From Nepenthes gracilis (lineage: Eukaryota > Streptophyta > Magnoliopsida > Caryophyllales > Nepenthaceae), in NCBI GenBank assembly GCA_033239525.1, contig BSYO01000010.1, positions 10,133,379 to 10,197,378 on the forward strand: a stretch of DNA of 64,000 bases, read 5' to 3'. Positions 32,309 to 44,062 of this stretch are shown piece by piece. A program made the translations under genes and the position numbers. Within the stretch, counting starts at the first letter, position 1, and each line of letters opens with the position of its first letter. Under the pieces are notes generated by a model, which saw only the letters and a list, made by a program, of their open reading frames with translations, ran no database searches and was not told where the DNA came from.

Positions 32309-34755
32309 CTTCTCCCCACCCACAGCCGCAATGGATATAAAATGCCCGTACGTGACTTTAACACATTTTGGGGCTCGAGCACGCAACGAGAGTGTTTCGG
32401 GCCCCAACACGCTGGAATTGGCACTTGCTAGGGGGCTCACACGCACAGAGGGCACGGATCAGGCCCGCATCAAGCCCAGAGCAAGCCAGCTTCGCATTTT
32501 TGCTGTCCGAGACTCATTTCGACCCTTCAAATCCAATATTTTACATCCTATGACTCTAATTTTAATTATATTACCTTAATAAGTCAAGATTATCATAATT
32601 TAAAACTTGAAATCTTATTCACGGATGGACATTTCACAGTTTATAACTTCGGTTCCCGATTTTGCCAATTCCAGGTCTTTGGGCATTTCAATTCGATTCC
32701 CCCCATATCCTTTGACCTTGATTCACTTATATTAACTTAATTATTCATATCTACCATATATGAGGAACTAGTACCTTACAGAATAGCTTTGATTTCATCG
32801 TTTGGCATGAATTTTATGTTCGATTTATGTCCAAAAGATTTGTCCTAAGCCCTAAATTGAAAATGGAGGAATATTAGTGGTAAAAACCTTGACGAATGAG
32901 ATGAAAATATTATTTGACACATTAGTTATGTTTATTTGACGATTTTTGTTTGAGAATTTGTACAAAGGCTATTCTGTCAATTTTTAAGAGTTTCAGAAAT
33001 TATCTGAACATTTGATTTGTATAAATTTGAAGTGGCCTTTGCGGTATGATGAGTTAAGACTAAAAATTAAGAACAAGAATACCCTAAGTTAGTAAAAAAA
33101 ATTGGACCTAGGACTATTTTACAGTTAGGTAGGGTTCTCTAACATGCTTGAGAATGTTACGGTGGTAATCGAGGATAATTTCGTCTATGGAGTAATACGT
33201 GGTCCGCCCTTTCTCAGGGCGTTAATTTTGGAGGGTAGATATTTTGAATGATCTCACCCTCGGGGTGAAAAATTTGAGAATGAGAACTTTCAACTTTGAA
33301 CTTTTGCCTTGGATTGTGTGAAGTGAATACAATCTATCCTTGATTGTTCGCTCCCTCGGCTAGTACGGTCTACTAGTTCGAATTCTTTTGGATAGTAAAA
33401 GCTAAATTAAAAATAAGTGAGATTTTGAACTGATTTTTGATTTTTGGCACATTTTCTGATTAAGATGAGAAAAGAGAATAAATTACAAAAAGTGAAAGAT
33501 ATAAGAAGTGAAATAGGATTTTTGTCTCTAAACACATGTTTTTAGATCGTTTCATGTTATGCTTCTATTTCCACATGTTTTTTTGATCTCTAATCATGTC
33601 ATGCCATTTTCCTTCTATTATATATATGTTTATAAGAACTCTGTATTTCTTTGATTTTATTATACCTTTCTCGGTTTCGGCTCATTCTCGTTATTTTCGT
33701 CCCCCTTCCAGATCAGACTGTGAAGCTGATGCCTGACAAGTAGTGGTGAAGGAAGGACTTAGTTAAAAAAGCTTGTTAGGCCTTGAAGTCTTTTGAAGAT
33801 TTTGGAAGAATTGATAAATTGTGAACGTATATAATCTAGTATTATGGATGGATGTTGTATATTTTGATGACATAGCATATCATATGTGACGGAGCAGATT
33901 TTTTTTTTAGCAATCTCCGTCAATAATAAATAAACTAATGCCCAAAATGACTAATATAATCATCTACAAAATCCGGGTAGAGTTCCCTCTAAAACTTGAC
34001 AAAATCAATATAAACAACCTAAACTATTCACAAACTGGACAGACATATAGATATATAGACTTCCACATTCATTCATTTCACAACCACGGGATTAACAAAA
34101 CGTCATAATATCCATGGGTCTGAGACAATATATCCTATCCACTATCTTGGTTCAAAAGGAGATGCCAAGCAAGAACCTCCATAGACAAAAAACGTGGAAG
34201 CAAAGCTAGATACAAACAATTGTCCTACAGTAGCAAAAACAGTAATCCAACATAAAACATAACACGCTATGGCTTTCAATTTCCACCCATAAAGTTTGCT
34301 ATTTACATTCACTATCTTCAAACTTCCAAAGTTCTTCAAAGGACTTCAGGTCTTCTCTAAATTTCCTTATCTCAGCCCTTCATTCACTCCTGTTCGTCTG
34401 GCATCAACTTTACGGTCTCATCTGGAGGAGAAAAAGTAAGAGTGGGCCAAGCCCAACAGTGTGTACCATAAAAGCATGCAATTTAAACTATTTTATAGAT
34501 AACACATAAATGCAGCAGAAGAATAGCCATGCAAATATCCAAAACAAAAGGCACATAAATAGTGAGAAAAGCATTGTTCGTTATAAAAGCATGTCAGAAG
34601 CCATAAGTCAAATTCTAAATTTCTCTAGTTCTTCAAAATCTAACTTCGTTATCTGAATAGACCCAAACTAGAAGACCCTACTAGCTGAGGGAGCGAATAA
34701 TCGAGGCTAGATTATATTCACTCCATACAATCCAAGGCCAATGTTCAAAAGTTTT
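32309..34755 (+). repeat. LTR-like sequence, plus orientation, unit 1
   Basis: Non-coding. Begins with a GC-richer block ('ggggctcgagcacgc', 'gggctcacacgcacag') similar in style to 19290-19500, then AT-rich DNA. The stretch 33130-33380 reappears in inverse orientation at 34685-34755 and 36511-36640. A second gypsy-like block ('gggtagagttccc') starts near 33975. Probably related LTRs facing each other; ends not defined. Partner 53852-56351. Confidence 0.5.
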
Positions 34756-34769
34756 CAATGTCCAGAATT

Positions 34770-34884
34770 TTTTTTTGGTAAGTAATTAATTTACATTATA
34801 AAGAAAAGAAAATACAACACCTATATTCTGTTCCAAGTGTTTTGCCGACTTGGAGTAAGAACATAGAGTAAGGACAACCCTGAG
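34770..34884 (-). repeat. Shared 3' tail, - copy b (unit 1)
   Basis: In minus sense: CTCAGGGTTGTCCTT hairpin, CCAAGTCGGCAAAACACTTGG with loop GGCAAAA, then AATTACTTACC and poly(A). Abuts the 14-bp TSD. Confidence 0.88.
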
Positions 34885-35695
34885 TTACCAAGACATAAAT
34901 CATGAAGATAAAAATGCAAATGAAAAACAAGCAAACAGCGTAGACAACATAACAAACCCAAGCAACTACCACTAAGACACAAGGCAGAAAAATCATTTAG
35001 ATAAAATCCGCCAGTCTATGCTTAAAACCGACCAATCTTGCCATCCAACCCCATGGAAATCCATGCTGTCCAGAAAATAAAATCTGATGCTGGGCTTTAG
35101 CATCTACATGACTAGCTTTAGCTAATTTACACGTGCCAACAAATCCACAAATCAGCAATGAAGAGAGCAACTGCATCATGCACCAGGTCGCTCCCAAACA
35201 ACAGCTCCGGAAGAAGAGCAGAAGCTTCGAGGTTGGGCACATGAGCCCCAACAGTAGTACACCAAGTTGACTGATCACCAAGCCGAGCAATCACAGTCAA
35301 AATCTGCAGACCAGAAAGGAAAAAAAAAAAATTCCAACTACAAACCACCCACAACACTCTCCACTTCGTGTTGCAGCTAATCACGACAGTCATACATGAG
35401 AATCACAGCATACACACTCAAGGAATAATGCAGCCAGCAGCTAAGTATAGAGAAATAAGGGAGGGGAGCAACAATTGTATGCTATGCTTCAGCAACCTCA
35501 CGATAGCAAACTCAGAAGCTCTTCAATCTCAGAATCAGCTAGTAGCCACCCCCAGACAGTGTCTCCACACCTCAGCGAACCCATTTTACCCAACAGAACA
35601 TCAGCAAGATCATAGATGGTGACTGCATTCATGTTTCAAGGACCACCTAAAGGCAGCTTCAGCAAATCATAGATGGCAGCTTCATTCAGCATCAA

Positions 35696-35716
35696 CTTAC
35701 CAAAAAAAAAAAAAAA
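35696..35716 (+). mobile_element. Micro-insertion: CTTACC plus A15 with 17-bp TSD (unit 1)
   Basis: gcttcattcagcatcaa (35679-35695) and gctttattcagcaacaa (35717-35733) match at 15 of 17 positions. Only 6 terminal element bases and poly(A) lie between. Shared with unit 2 (57335-57356), so it predates the separation of the two units. Confidence 0.85.
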
Positions 35717-35887
35717 GCTTTATTCAGCAACAAGTTATCAAAATATCAGCTGGAGCAGACATCACCTCGAAAAAAGGCACTGAGCCCTAACAGTAGGACA
35801 TCAAACCGGCAAATCACCAATCCAAGCACATCACCACCGAAATATATAGACCAGAAGATACATTCCAAAACAAAACACTCAAGCACC

Positions 35888-35990
35888 CATTGTCACTCCT
35901 ACCATCTTCGGCATCCAAGCACATCACCACCGAAATCTATAGACTAGAGAAGATACATTCCAAAAGATAAAACCTACCATCTTTAGGGTA
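35888..35990. other. Duplicated segment keeping 5 bases of an absent SINE, unit 1
   Basis: The block 'atccaagcacatcacc...' occurs at 35820 and again at 35913, the second time preceded by 'tcggc'. In unit 2 those bases are the 5' end of the SINE next to its TSD. Unit 1 therefore shows one edge of the insertion but no SINE, again like a merged consensus. Confidence 0.55.
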
Positions 35991-36334
35991 TACCACAGCA
36001 TAAAACCAAACAAAGGCTTCAGTAACTCAGAACCATCAAACTGATGGGCAACTTCAATAGTGCTGAGAGAGAAAAGTGCCACCATTGCCAGGCAAGGGGA
36101 GCCCAACCAAGCTTCACCCAATCTGGCAGTGCAAAACCCCACCGCAAATGCCAGGACGGCCGAAGTACATCAACCAATAGCTGCAACCTAACAACAACTC
36201 CAAGCTTTGGCATCAATCTGAGCTGCCACAGTAGGATATGAGACCAAGAGATCAACTCCCCCCCTATTTTTTTTTTTTTTTGGAGACCAATGCCCTACTG
36301 ATCACAGCAGGACATCAGACCGAGATATACTCCT

Positions 36335-36453
36335 CTTTTTTTTATATATAATTAAAATTTTATTTAAATAGAAAAGTATTCAAAACTATATTCTAACGCC
36401 AAGAGTTTAGCCAACTTAGCGGTAGAATATAGCTGCTAGGGCAAACCTCGGGC
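36335..36453 (-). repeat. Shared 3' tail, - copy d (unit 1), degenerate
   Basis: In minus sense: AGCCCGAGGTTTGCCCTAGC hairpin, then CTAAGTTGGCTAAACTCTTGG, ending TTAATTATATATA plus A8 instead of TTACTTACC. An old or variant tail. Partner 58112-58230. Confidence 0.75.
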
Positions 36454-36510
36454 TCTCCATGAGAGAATTATGAAACCAAATATAAGATACACAGGGGCAA
36501 TGTCCGAATT

Positions 36511-37043
36511 CAATGTTCAAAAGTCTCTACCCTTTAAATTAACACCCCGAGGAGAGGCGGACCACGTGTCACCCCATGGTTGGGGTTATCCTCGATTACC
36601 ACCGCAACGTTCTAAGGCATGTTGGAGAACCTTACGTGGATGCATACAGAGTTCCTGTACGATTTCTTCTACCGATTTAATTGATGTAAATATCCTTATC
36701 ATTATTTTCTAACTCTTATCTTATGGTGCCTCAAGGAGGCTAAATCAAACTCATTCAGATAATCCTTTAGATAGCTTTAGAAGTTCTCAAAAATTTCACA
36801 ATGTAGCCTTTATACAAAATTTTAGTCAAAAATCATCAATCAAGCTTATCTAATATGACGAATAATAGTTTATCTCATTTTCTCAAAGTTTTTCCACCAA
36901 ATATATCACTATTTTTGAGCTAGGGTTTAGGTCAAAACTTCTAGACACAAATTGAGCACAAATCACATATCAAATGATAAAATCAGAGTTATACATCATC
37001 ATATATAAACATAAACTTGAATCTAACCAAGAAATCATAAGAA
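36511..37043 (-). repeat. LTR-like sequence, inverse orientation, unit 1
   Basis: Continues the inverted LTR cut at 34755. 36530-36640 is the diverged inverse of 33130-33260 (gttctctaacatgcttgag, gttacggtggtaatcgagg), and 36770-36960 the inverse of about 32840-33010. Non-coding. Interrupted at 37044 by a minus-strand LINE. Confidence 0.55.
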
Positions 37044-37168
37044 TTTTTTTTTGGTAAGTAAGTAATTTTATAAATGAAAAAAAACAAAATTATACAAAAC
37101 CACTGTTCTATCTCCAAGTGCTTTTCCGACTTGGAATTAGAATAGAGACGCTAGGGCATACCCCGAGC
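37044..37168 (-). repeat. Shared 3' tail, - copy c (unit 1)
   Basis: In minus sense: GCTCGGGGTATGCCCTAGC hairpin, CCAAGTCGGAAAAGCACTTGG, then TTACTTACTTACC and poly(A). The hairpin 1 sequence equals that of plus-strand copies, showing orientation-independent family identity. Confidence 0.88.
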
Positions 37169-38599
37169 AGAAGTGAACCAAAACATCGATATAATATAAC
37201 GAAAGGATGGAGTAAACCTAAAATCCATCAGCAAATCCATTGATTAAACAAAGGGAATTTCCTCCAAAAACAAGGGAATAAAAACAGGATGTAAGGAAAA
37301 AAGAAACCTCAACATCCACTTAACTTACTCAAGTTAGCAACCAGTGCAACCCAGAAATGTTTGGATCAATACAACATGCCGGTGGCAGGTTTGAAGTCGA
37401 CCAACCAGAAGACAAAACAGCAACCCGGACTGCCAGGACAACAGGCAAAGCAATCTTCTGCACACAGCATCCTCAATATTCAGGGCAGCAGGCCGAGCCA
37501 ATATAGACGGCAATTTAATAGCGAGGGCATTTCAGCAGCAGCCAAAAGAAAATCGGCAGGTAGCAGCTATTAGAGTATGCTTTCCATCTCCAGATTGATA
37601 TTTCAGAGAACAAGTCATCAACCCCAATCGCATCAAAGACCAAGCTGCTACAGCAACATGAGCAGCAGATCAGATGCTTACTGGGCGTAGAGCCTACAGA
37701 TCCATCGACCGCCAATCAAATTTGCATACCAGATCCAACCAGAATATACTCCCAGCACCAGCACAGGCAGGCAAGCACATCCACCCATGGCCAGATTGGA
37801 CCGCATGCAAAACATATACACTGGAGCACCACATAGCCAAAGGCCAGCAATAAGTCCATGGGCCTCACTAATTCCACACAGCAGCGTCATCGCATCAGCC
37901 TGTAGGAGAATCTCGTTTCACTTGGCCACAGCAACTAGCTTAATTAGGTAGAATTGCGGAACTAGTAGGGGAGTAAGAAATCAGAATGTAGCTAATGGCT
38001 CCCCACATCAGTCGACCCTGATACTGCAATTTCTTCAAAGATACACACGTTCCAGCAGCCACCTCTTTCAGCTCCATGGAAGAAACCAGTAAGACCAAAT
38101 GAGCGACCGGCACCTTTGCTGCAGAAGATCCTCACCTGAAGAGTACAGCAAAGAAAACTAGCCACCTAGATAGGGGGAAAGGAAATTCATTAGGAACACA
38201 ATCAGCCACATCAGCCAGTAGCTCCAGCAATTAACCAAACCCAACTAAAATAGGAAACCAGCAATGCCAACCCGACCAAATATTGTTCCCAAACAATATA
38301 GCCTAAAGACCACATATTGTATGACAAGATGAACCGTGCCCAAAACCAACTGAAGCATCCTTGAGCCACTTCAGACTCCAGGCCGGCAGATCAGCATTGC
38401 AACTCAACTACCCCAACAACTACAGGATCAGAAATCACCCATACTTTCACAGCAAATGGGTTAATGGGCAGAAGCAAAAAGGTCCATTCACCCTAAAAAC
38501 CTTTTTTTTTTTTGGTGAGGGAATGAAGAGGTCAAAGAAGGGCAACAGCCCTAGAATAACGAGCCATACACCTCACCAGATTTTCCTTTCTTTCTCAAA

Positions 38600-38830
38600 A
38601 AAATAAAAATATATATATATTTATAAATTTTTTTTATAGATAACGCCGATCCAGCAGTAGGTCAAACCCAAAAATGCTACAAAGCTGATCCTGTCGAAGC
38701 AAGAGGAGGCCCACCAACCGTGGGCCCCAAGCACACATCAGAAACAATTTATATATATATATATATTTTTTCCTCCTTTTTTTTTTTACCTTTTTTTCCT
38801 TTTTTCATTTTTTCATTTTTTTTTATATGT
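38600..38830 (-). repeat. Low-complexity A/TA-rich block after LINE ORF2
   Basis: (AT)n runs near 38610 and 38749-38766 and long T runs (A runs in LINE sense) just beyond the ORF2 end, as in the outer LINE at 15920-15985. Same block at 60340-60560. Confidence 0.7.
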
Positions 38831-40163
38831 TCCATCGAAAACTTAGCGAGCTGGTAACACACCTATCAGCTCCCATGGCGGTCTTCAATTTAAGTTGCAC
38901 AACAGTGAGAATCTGGGAAAAGATTTGGGTGATTTCTTGAGGGGAGGATTTTTGAAAGATACGGTTATTGCATTCCTTCCAAATGTAGTAGACCGTGGCC
39001 GCTAAAAAAGGGCGCTTAGAAAGAGCCAAAATACTTTTCCCTTTCCAGATTAAGGTAGCCCACGTGATATTGTGGATCCATTCGGAGTGGGGTCACTGAA
39101 TTCCCACCTATTTTTGGAGTTTGTTCCATAAGGCTTTTGAGAAGGGGCAGGAAAAGAAGAGATGCGCATGGTTTTCGAAGCCTATATTGCAGAGGGAGCA
39201 GTTAGGGGAGAGATTTGGAGCACCATGGAGGCGGTCAATGGTATTGAGTCTACCCCGAATAGCCAGCCAGAGTGTAAATGCGTGGGCAGGAATATGGAAT
39301 GGACCCCACACCAAAGGAGCCCAGCTAACCTTTGGTTTTGGAGGATGGATGAGGGCATACGCTAATCTAGTTGAGAAGTGTCCATGGGCATTCCCAACCC
39401 AAATCAGAGTGTCTTTTTGATTGGTGCAAGGAGGGTGAGAGGGCATGTGATCCACCAGACGGGAAATCTCCATATCGTAAGGATTAGGCCACGCCCAGCA
39501 ATCATTTCTAATAATGGCAGAGACTTTAACATCCCATGGCAGGCCTGAAACCAATCGAGTGCGATCTGTACTGACTTCACACAGGGGGCCCAGCGGGTGC
39601 CAGTTATCGTGCCCAAGGAAGGTATCAGAGCCATCCCCAATATTCTTAACAGAGTGAGAGCGCATAAAGGGGCAAAGTTTTATAATTTTCTGCCAACCCC
39701 AGGAGGCGGAATCTGGGACTTTAAGGGTCCAAATGCAACGGTCTTTGATTCTATTAATGTGAATCTAGGACGACCAAGCCGAGTTAGGGTCTTTAGAAAT
39801 GATGCGCCAGAGAAGCTTACAGATGAGAGCTTTATTCTGATCCATCAGGTTCTTAATGCCCAACCCACCTTCAGACTTAGGGTAGCAGACAACGTCCCAA
39901 GCTTCCTTTGCATTAGTCCTATTGCTTGATGGGCCATTCCATAGAAAACAACGTGAAAGGCTATCAATTGCATTGAGTGTAGACTTGGGCAGAATAAAAA
40001 TTGATGCCCAATAAAGGTGAATGGACGATAAAATGGAGGCGATGAGTTGCAACGTCCCACCATAAGATAGCCATCTGTTTTCCAGGATGTGATCCTTTTG
40101 GTGATTCTATTCACGGGTGAAGTGAGTCACGCTGCGAGTCTAGACGTGATAAGAGGACTCCCA
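38826..40163 (-). pseudogene. LINE ORF2 C-terminal part: RT thumb to zf-RVT, unit 1
   Basis: Minus-strand frames read ITKRITSWK, LIASILSSIHLYWASIFILPKS, CYPKSEGGLGIKNL and SHSVKNIGDGSDTFLGHDNWHPLG (39108-39665). zf-RVT follows (CSLCNIGFENHAHLFFSCPFS), then AATVYYIWKECNNRIFQ. Closely related to the outer LINE ORF2. Frameshifts near 39665 and 40050 and a stop near 39100. The catalytic half lies at 62157-62705, beyond the insertion. Confidence 0.85.
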
Positions 40164-40892
40164 TTTGAATTGAAATGGGATTCTAGACATGAAGCTGCCC
40201 TTATGGTTCTGTGGGCTGGGATGTCTTACTTGTAGTGTGGGTGGGCGCTTCCATTTGAATTGAAATTGCCAAGAATTATATGCCACAGTAGTGCTAGAAT
40301 ATTGGATCTCGAGTTGTTGATTTAGTTGCCAAACTTAGATTCATGCTAGTATGGATCGTCCGAATGTGGCATGAAGCATTCAGGTTGGAGGTAGCCTTCT
40401 CCAATGGATGTTTTGGTTAATGCCAACCGGTACAAAAGCCCCCATTTGTTAGTGGCAATGAAATTTGCTCTTTGCCAGAGTAATAGCTAGCCTTGAAGGC
40501 GGGTTGATCTTTGAGATTGCTAGGTCTTGCTACCTTTTGATGATGGTGGATTAACCGCTTAAGAAGGTGCTGATTTGCTGGTTCTTTGGTAAACATCTTT
40601 GAAGGTCGAGTTCTTTGGATTACTATACAGCCGCTTGGTCCAGGAGAAAGAACTTACTTGCTATTTATAGCTAATCTTTGTTGATGTGGAGGAGCTGGTT
40701 TTGTCTGATTTTAGGTGCAGGTTGGAAATGTTGATCTCGGATCTTGGTGGGCTAGATGATGCTGGAGTTTTGAATCTATTTTTGGGTTTGTTTTTGTTGT
40801 GGGGCTAGTTTCATACGGTCGATTTAGTTGAAATACACCAGGTGAGGTTTCAATTTTTTCTTTTAATTAGTTCATGATTTTGTTTATGGTGA
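40164..40892 (+). other. Non-coding body before the tail at 40893
   Basis: T/G-rich, with 'ccatttgaattgaaat' occurring twice (40160s and 40250s). No protein recognised. Absent from unit 2, where 60948 jumps straight to the tail. Confidence 0.5.
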
Positions 40893-41014
40893 TGCTCGAG
40901 GGTATGCCCTAGCTCGTTGTTCTAAATCTAAGTTGGCAAAAGACTTGGAGTTAGAACATCGTTTTTTTTGTAATTTTTATTTCATTTTAATTCATTTAAC
41001 ACTTACCAAAAAAA
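40893..41014 (+). repeat. Shared 3' tail, + copy 11 (unit 1)
   Basis: GCTCGAGGGTATGCCCTAGC hairpin, then CTAAGTTGGCAAAAGACTTGG within GTTCTA/TAGAAC, ending AACACTTACC plus A7. Partner 60949-61074. Confidence 0.88.
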
Positions 41015-41395
41015 TCCATGCCCACAAGATATTCCCTAGATTTTTCTACGATTATCAATGCAATTCGAGACAAAATGAAGACAACCTTAGAAAATGACAA
41101 AACGCGAGAATGTTTTTGATGAGAATTTATAAAAAAAAGAGACAAAAAGAGAGACAAAAACAAAAAAAGAAAAAAATAGCCTATTTCCGGATTGGTCATT
41201 CCCATTTTGATATTTTCCGTGTTCCATTCCTTTGGATATGGTATGTGTGTGATGGGCTGAATCCAGGTTGAGTTTGTATCATTGCCCGAGGTTTGCATCG
41301 TGTACGCAAAAAAAAAAAAAAAACGCATTACCTTCTGGATTGGCTATTCTCACTTTGTTATTTTCCTTGTTCAAATCCTTTAGGTATGGTCTCGA
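41015..41395 (+). mobile_element. LINE ORF2 3' end and A-rich region, unit 1
   Basis: The first about 100 bp (tattccctagatttttctac, caaaatgaagacaacctt) resemble the last ORF2 codons of the outer LINE near 15830-15890. A/G-rich homopolymer blocks (41130-41180, 41308-41322) follow. Part of the element that ends at 62156. Partner 61075-61484. Confidence 0.5.
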
Positions 41396-42830
41396 CATGG
41401 TTTTGAATTAGGAGTCCCATAAGACCGTTCAATGCGGATTAGCTTTGCTAAATGTTCTATTTGAATTTTGGACCGCTTGGTTTAAGTTGGATTGCAAGTC
41501 GAGTGGGCGACCTCTTAGTCTTGATCCACAAAGCGCTAGGATGGATTATTTGCATGCTGCACGCAATTTGCGTGGAGGTGGGTAGGGATGTCATTCTCCA
41601 CGTAAAATTCGGATATTTGTTGGAGGCCGAGATGTCTCGAGGGCCGAGTTGATGTGGAGGTAATCTATCATTGGAAGCCTAATTTGCTTCATTGGCTTGC
41701 AATTCCAAAGGAGAGAGCTGCTTTCTGAGTTGGTGGAAGAGGATCCGAGAAGCCTAAGCGAAAATTTCTTCTCTGCCACTAGAATGCGGGTAGCGTTGTG
41801 GTTTGGATATGGATCTTCCCCTTCGTGTCCTATGGCTTTTGTCCAACCCAGAGATTGACTTGAAAGCCGAGGCATGATTACGACCCTTTTTCGGGCCTAA
41901 CTGCAGTTTTCGATGGTGTTTGGTGACTTGAAGGAGGCTTATGCCATTAACGATCGGTTATAGTGGAGATGGAAAGTGGGTGTCTTTGAGCAATCGGTCC
42001 CGACTAAGGATATTGTGGGTGTGGAGGGGCTCTCACCCCTGTGGCATTGTCTGCGGAAGAGGTTTGAGGGTTTGGTGGCTCATCTTTGTTGATGATGGAT
42101 TCTTTGTGTAGTTGGAACAGTTCAGCCCGATTGAATTGAGTCTTGGCCCCATCTTCTTGGCGTTCTTTGGTGCCCCCGGCATCTCTAATGTAGATCTTTT
42201 GTGGTTCGGATGAAGGCTGGTTGTGCGTGGGGCTTTACCCAGTGTAAAGGATGAGGAGAAAACCTTCTCGAATCCAATTTGCGGGTTCGGTGCCTGCGCA
42301 TCTTGTTGGTGTCCTGCTTGAGAAGCGTGAGGTGGATTATGCGGTAAAGCCTGTTGTGATCCCCTCTCTGTGATGGCGCTCTCCCGGTGGTGGCGGCGGT
42401 GCTTGGTGTTGCCCCTGTTTCCTCCTGTTCTTTTTGCTCCTAGTCAAAGATCGGCCGAGATTGATTCGATATTCCTCGATTCTATCTCTCGGATTGCTCA
42501 ATTATTACTTGAATCGATGCGATCGGTGGGCCGAATCACTCTAACTTTCATGTGAACCTTTGGAAGTCAATCTTCTAGTTTGCTCATTTTGTGGACTCTG
42601 CTTGAATCACTTTCGGTGAATGCGAAGTAGTGAAATTGTTTCTTTTGTCGATGTGGACCCGAATGATGGTGATGTGGGTTACGCCCGTGTGTCATTGCCT
42701 TCTCGTCATTGTGTCCATGGGGCCTTCTGCCCATCGGAATGAAGATGAGCTATTTTGCTAGGCGAGGCATTAAATGGGTGGCAACGAAAGGCCGGCGGCG
42801 TAGTGCACCCCAGCCGGTCTTCTCAAACAT
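41396..42830 (+). pseudogene. LINE ORF1, unit 2 copy, densely frameshifted
   Basis: Counterpart of 22748-24203 without the N-terminal third. DUF4283 phrases are recognisable only in pieces (ARMDYLHAA). Small indels relative to unit 1 are frequent, many at CCG, CAG and CTG: for example unit 1 'ggaccccgcttgg' is 'ggaccgcttgg' here. The open frame of unit 1 is lost within the first 100 bp. Either decay or sequence error. Confidence 0.75.
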
Positions 42831-44062
42831 GAAAACTGTGACAATTGGATCGGGTGTGGTTTCAAGCCCCGATAATAAGTTTTTGGAATTGGTGGCTTCT
42901 AGCTACTAGTGGAGGTTCGGGTGTAGCGAGAAATGTGCTAGTCGTCTTTGTGATGTAGATTATAGAACTTGTGGCCATTTGGCCTTGTTGATTTCAGAAC
43001 TTGTGTTGGGACCGGTTGGCCTAGGTCTTGTTTGATTGCAAGTGATCTATTGGATTAGATGTCAACCCTTCATTTGTAGGGAGTGCTGATTTGATCCGTT
43101 AGTCTTCTTCTTGGTTTGAAAATAAAGTTGAAGATGGTCTTTGGTATGTCACCCTGCAGTATGGCCTTTGGCTATATTGCTAACCAGATGGAATGGGGTT
43201 GAAAATGCTCTTGGTGTTTGCGGTTGTGGACGTATAGTGGTCCTTCCTTGCAAGGTTTCTGAGAATCGGCTAGAGCTTTCTTGAAGTAGAGAGTGGAGCT
43301 TAGCCTCATCTGCCTGGACCCTAGATGTTGTTGGTCACTTAAGCTAGATGGTTTTCTTGACTTCTTCTTTGTTGGCATATTGGAATATTGGTGATGGCCT
43401 ATTTCATTTGTTGTTCATTCTTTGAATAAAGTGCTGCCTCTGTTTGAGTAGCATCTATTTGATCACATGGGTTTGAGGCTTTGATGCCTTTGCCTGTGGT
43501 TATCTTTATTCTTTGTTGTTTGGCGATTGCCTTTGTGCTAGTTATGTCGAGAAGGATCTTTGCTGCTTTGATCTTACCTTGCTCTGTGATAGCAGGGTGT
43601 GTGTTTGTGACCCTTGTGGTGTTGAGTGGTTTGAAGTGCGTCACGTAAATCGATGGGGTGTGGCTACTTTGATTTTGCTTGATGAAGGAAGGTCTTGGAG
43701 TGATGAAGAGGGCCTCGATTCTTTGTGGTTTGTTCAGTGGGAGTTTTCTGTGAAGTCCTAGTGGGCCCGATTCCTGTGATGGATGACTTGATTGCCATTC
43801 GTTTATCTTTGATCGACCCAATCGATTTGGGAAGTAGCTAATCATGAGCTTGTTCGTGTGAAATTTTTGATAGATTTCATAATTTGTAGTTTACATTAAA
43901 CTTGTCCTCATTAAGGCTTTTTAATGTATTTTCTAATGTATCGATTGCTCGGGCATGCCTAGCACTTTATATTTACCTCAAGTCAAAATACTTGGAGATA
44001 AAATATAGATTTTGTAATTTTCTCCTTTAATCTAAAATACTTACTTACCAAAAAAAAAAAAA
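42831..44062 (+). mobile_element. 3' UTR and end of the ORF1-only element, unit 2
   Basis: Matches 24204-25439. Repeated change of GCTG (unit 1) to CTTTG (unit 2), as at 43410 and 44105. Tail at 43947-44062. No coding. Confidence 0.65.
43947..44062 (+). repeat. Shared 3' tail, + copy 12 (unit 2)
   Basis: GCTCGGGCATGCCTAGC hairpin (shortened compared with 25321), then CAAGTCAAAATACTTGG, ending TACTTACTTACC plus A13. Confidence 0.85.

Larger units (their letters stand above)
34770..36497 (-). mobile_element. Minus-strand LINE-type element(s) in LTR, unit 1
   Basis: Flanked by caatgtccagaatt (34756-34769) and caatgtccgaatt (36498-36510). Unit 2 has the same insertion with two identical 14-bp repeats. 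The 3' end carries a tail (34770-34884). A second, older tail lies near the 5' end (36335-36453), so two elements are stacked or one carried the other. Body is C/A-rich (minus sense T/G-rich) without protein. Confidence 0.75.
37044..40163 (-). mobile_element. 3' half of a minus-strand LINE
   Basis: From the 3' end: tail (37044-37168), about 1.6 kb of 3' UTR with A-rich and TA-rich blocks near 38600-38830, then ORF2 C-terminal coding up to 40163. The ORF stops at gataagaggactccca (40148-40163) and resumes at gataagtgggactccca (62157-62173), so a plus-strand insertion split one LINE whose 5' part leaves the window at 64000. Confidence 0.85.
22748..41395. repeat. Tandem duplication unit 1 (about 18.6 kb)
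   Basis: Sequence from the ORF1 phrase at 22748 to 41395 is repeated head to tail by 41396-61484, with tails, LTR-like blocks, micro-insertions and the minus-strand LINE in the same order. At the left edge the ORF1 frame runs through unbroken, so this is the original left boundary. Internal differences include the interleaved block 27500-29830. Confidence 0.88.

Noticed and set aside
32331..32579. 82-codon frame conserved between units (53943-54191)
   Set aside because: Conservation reflects recent duplication; no recognisable domain; in a GC-rich LTR-like block.
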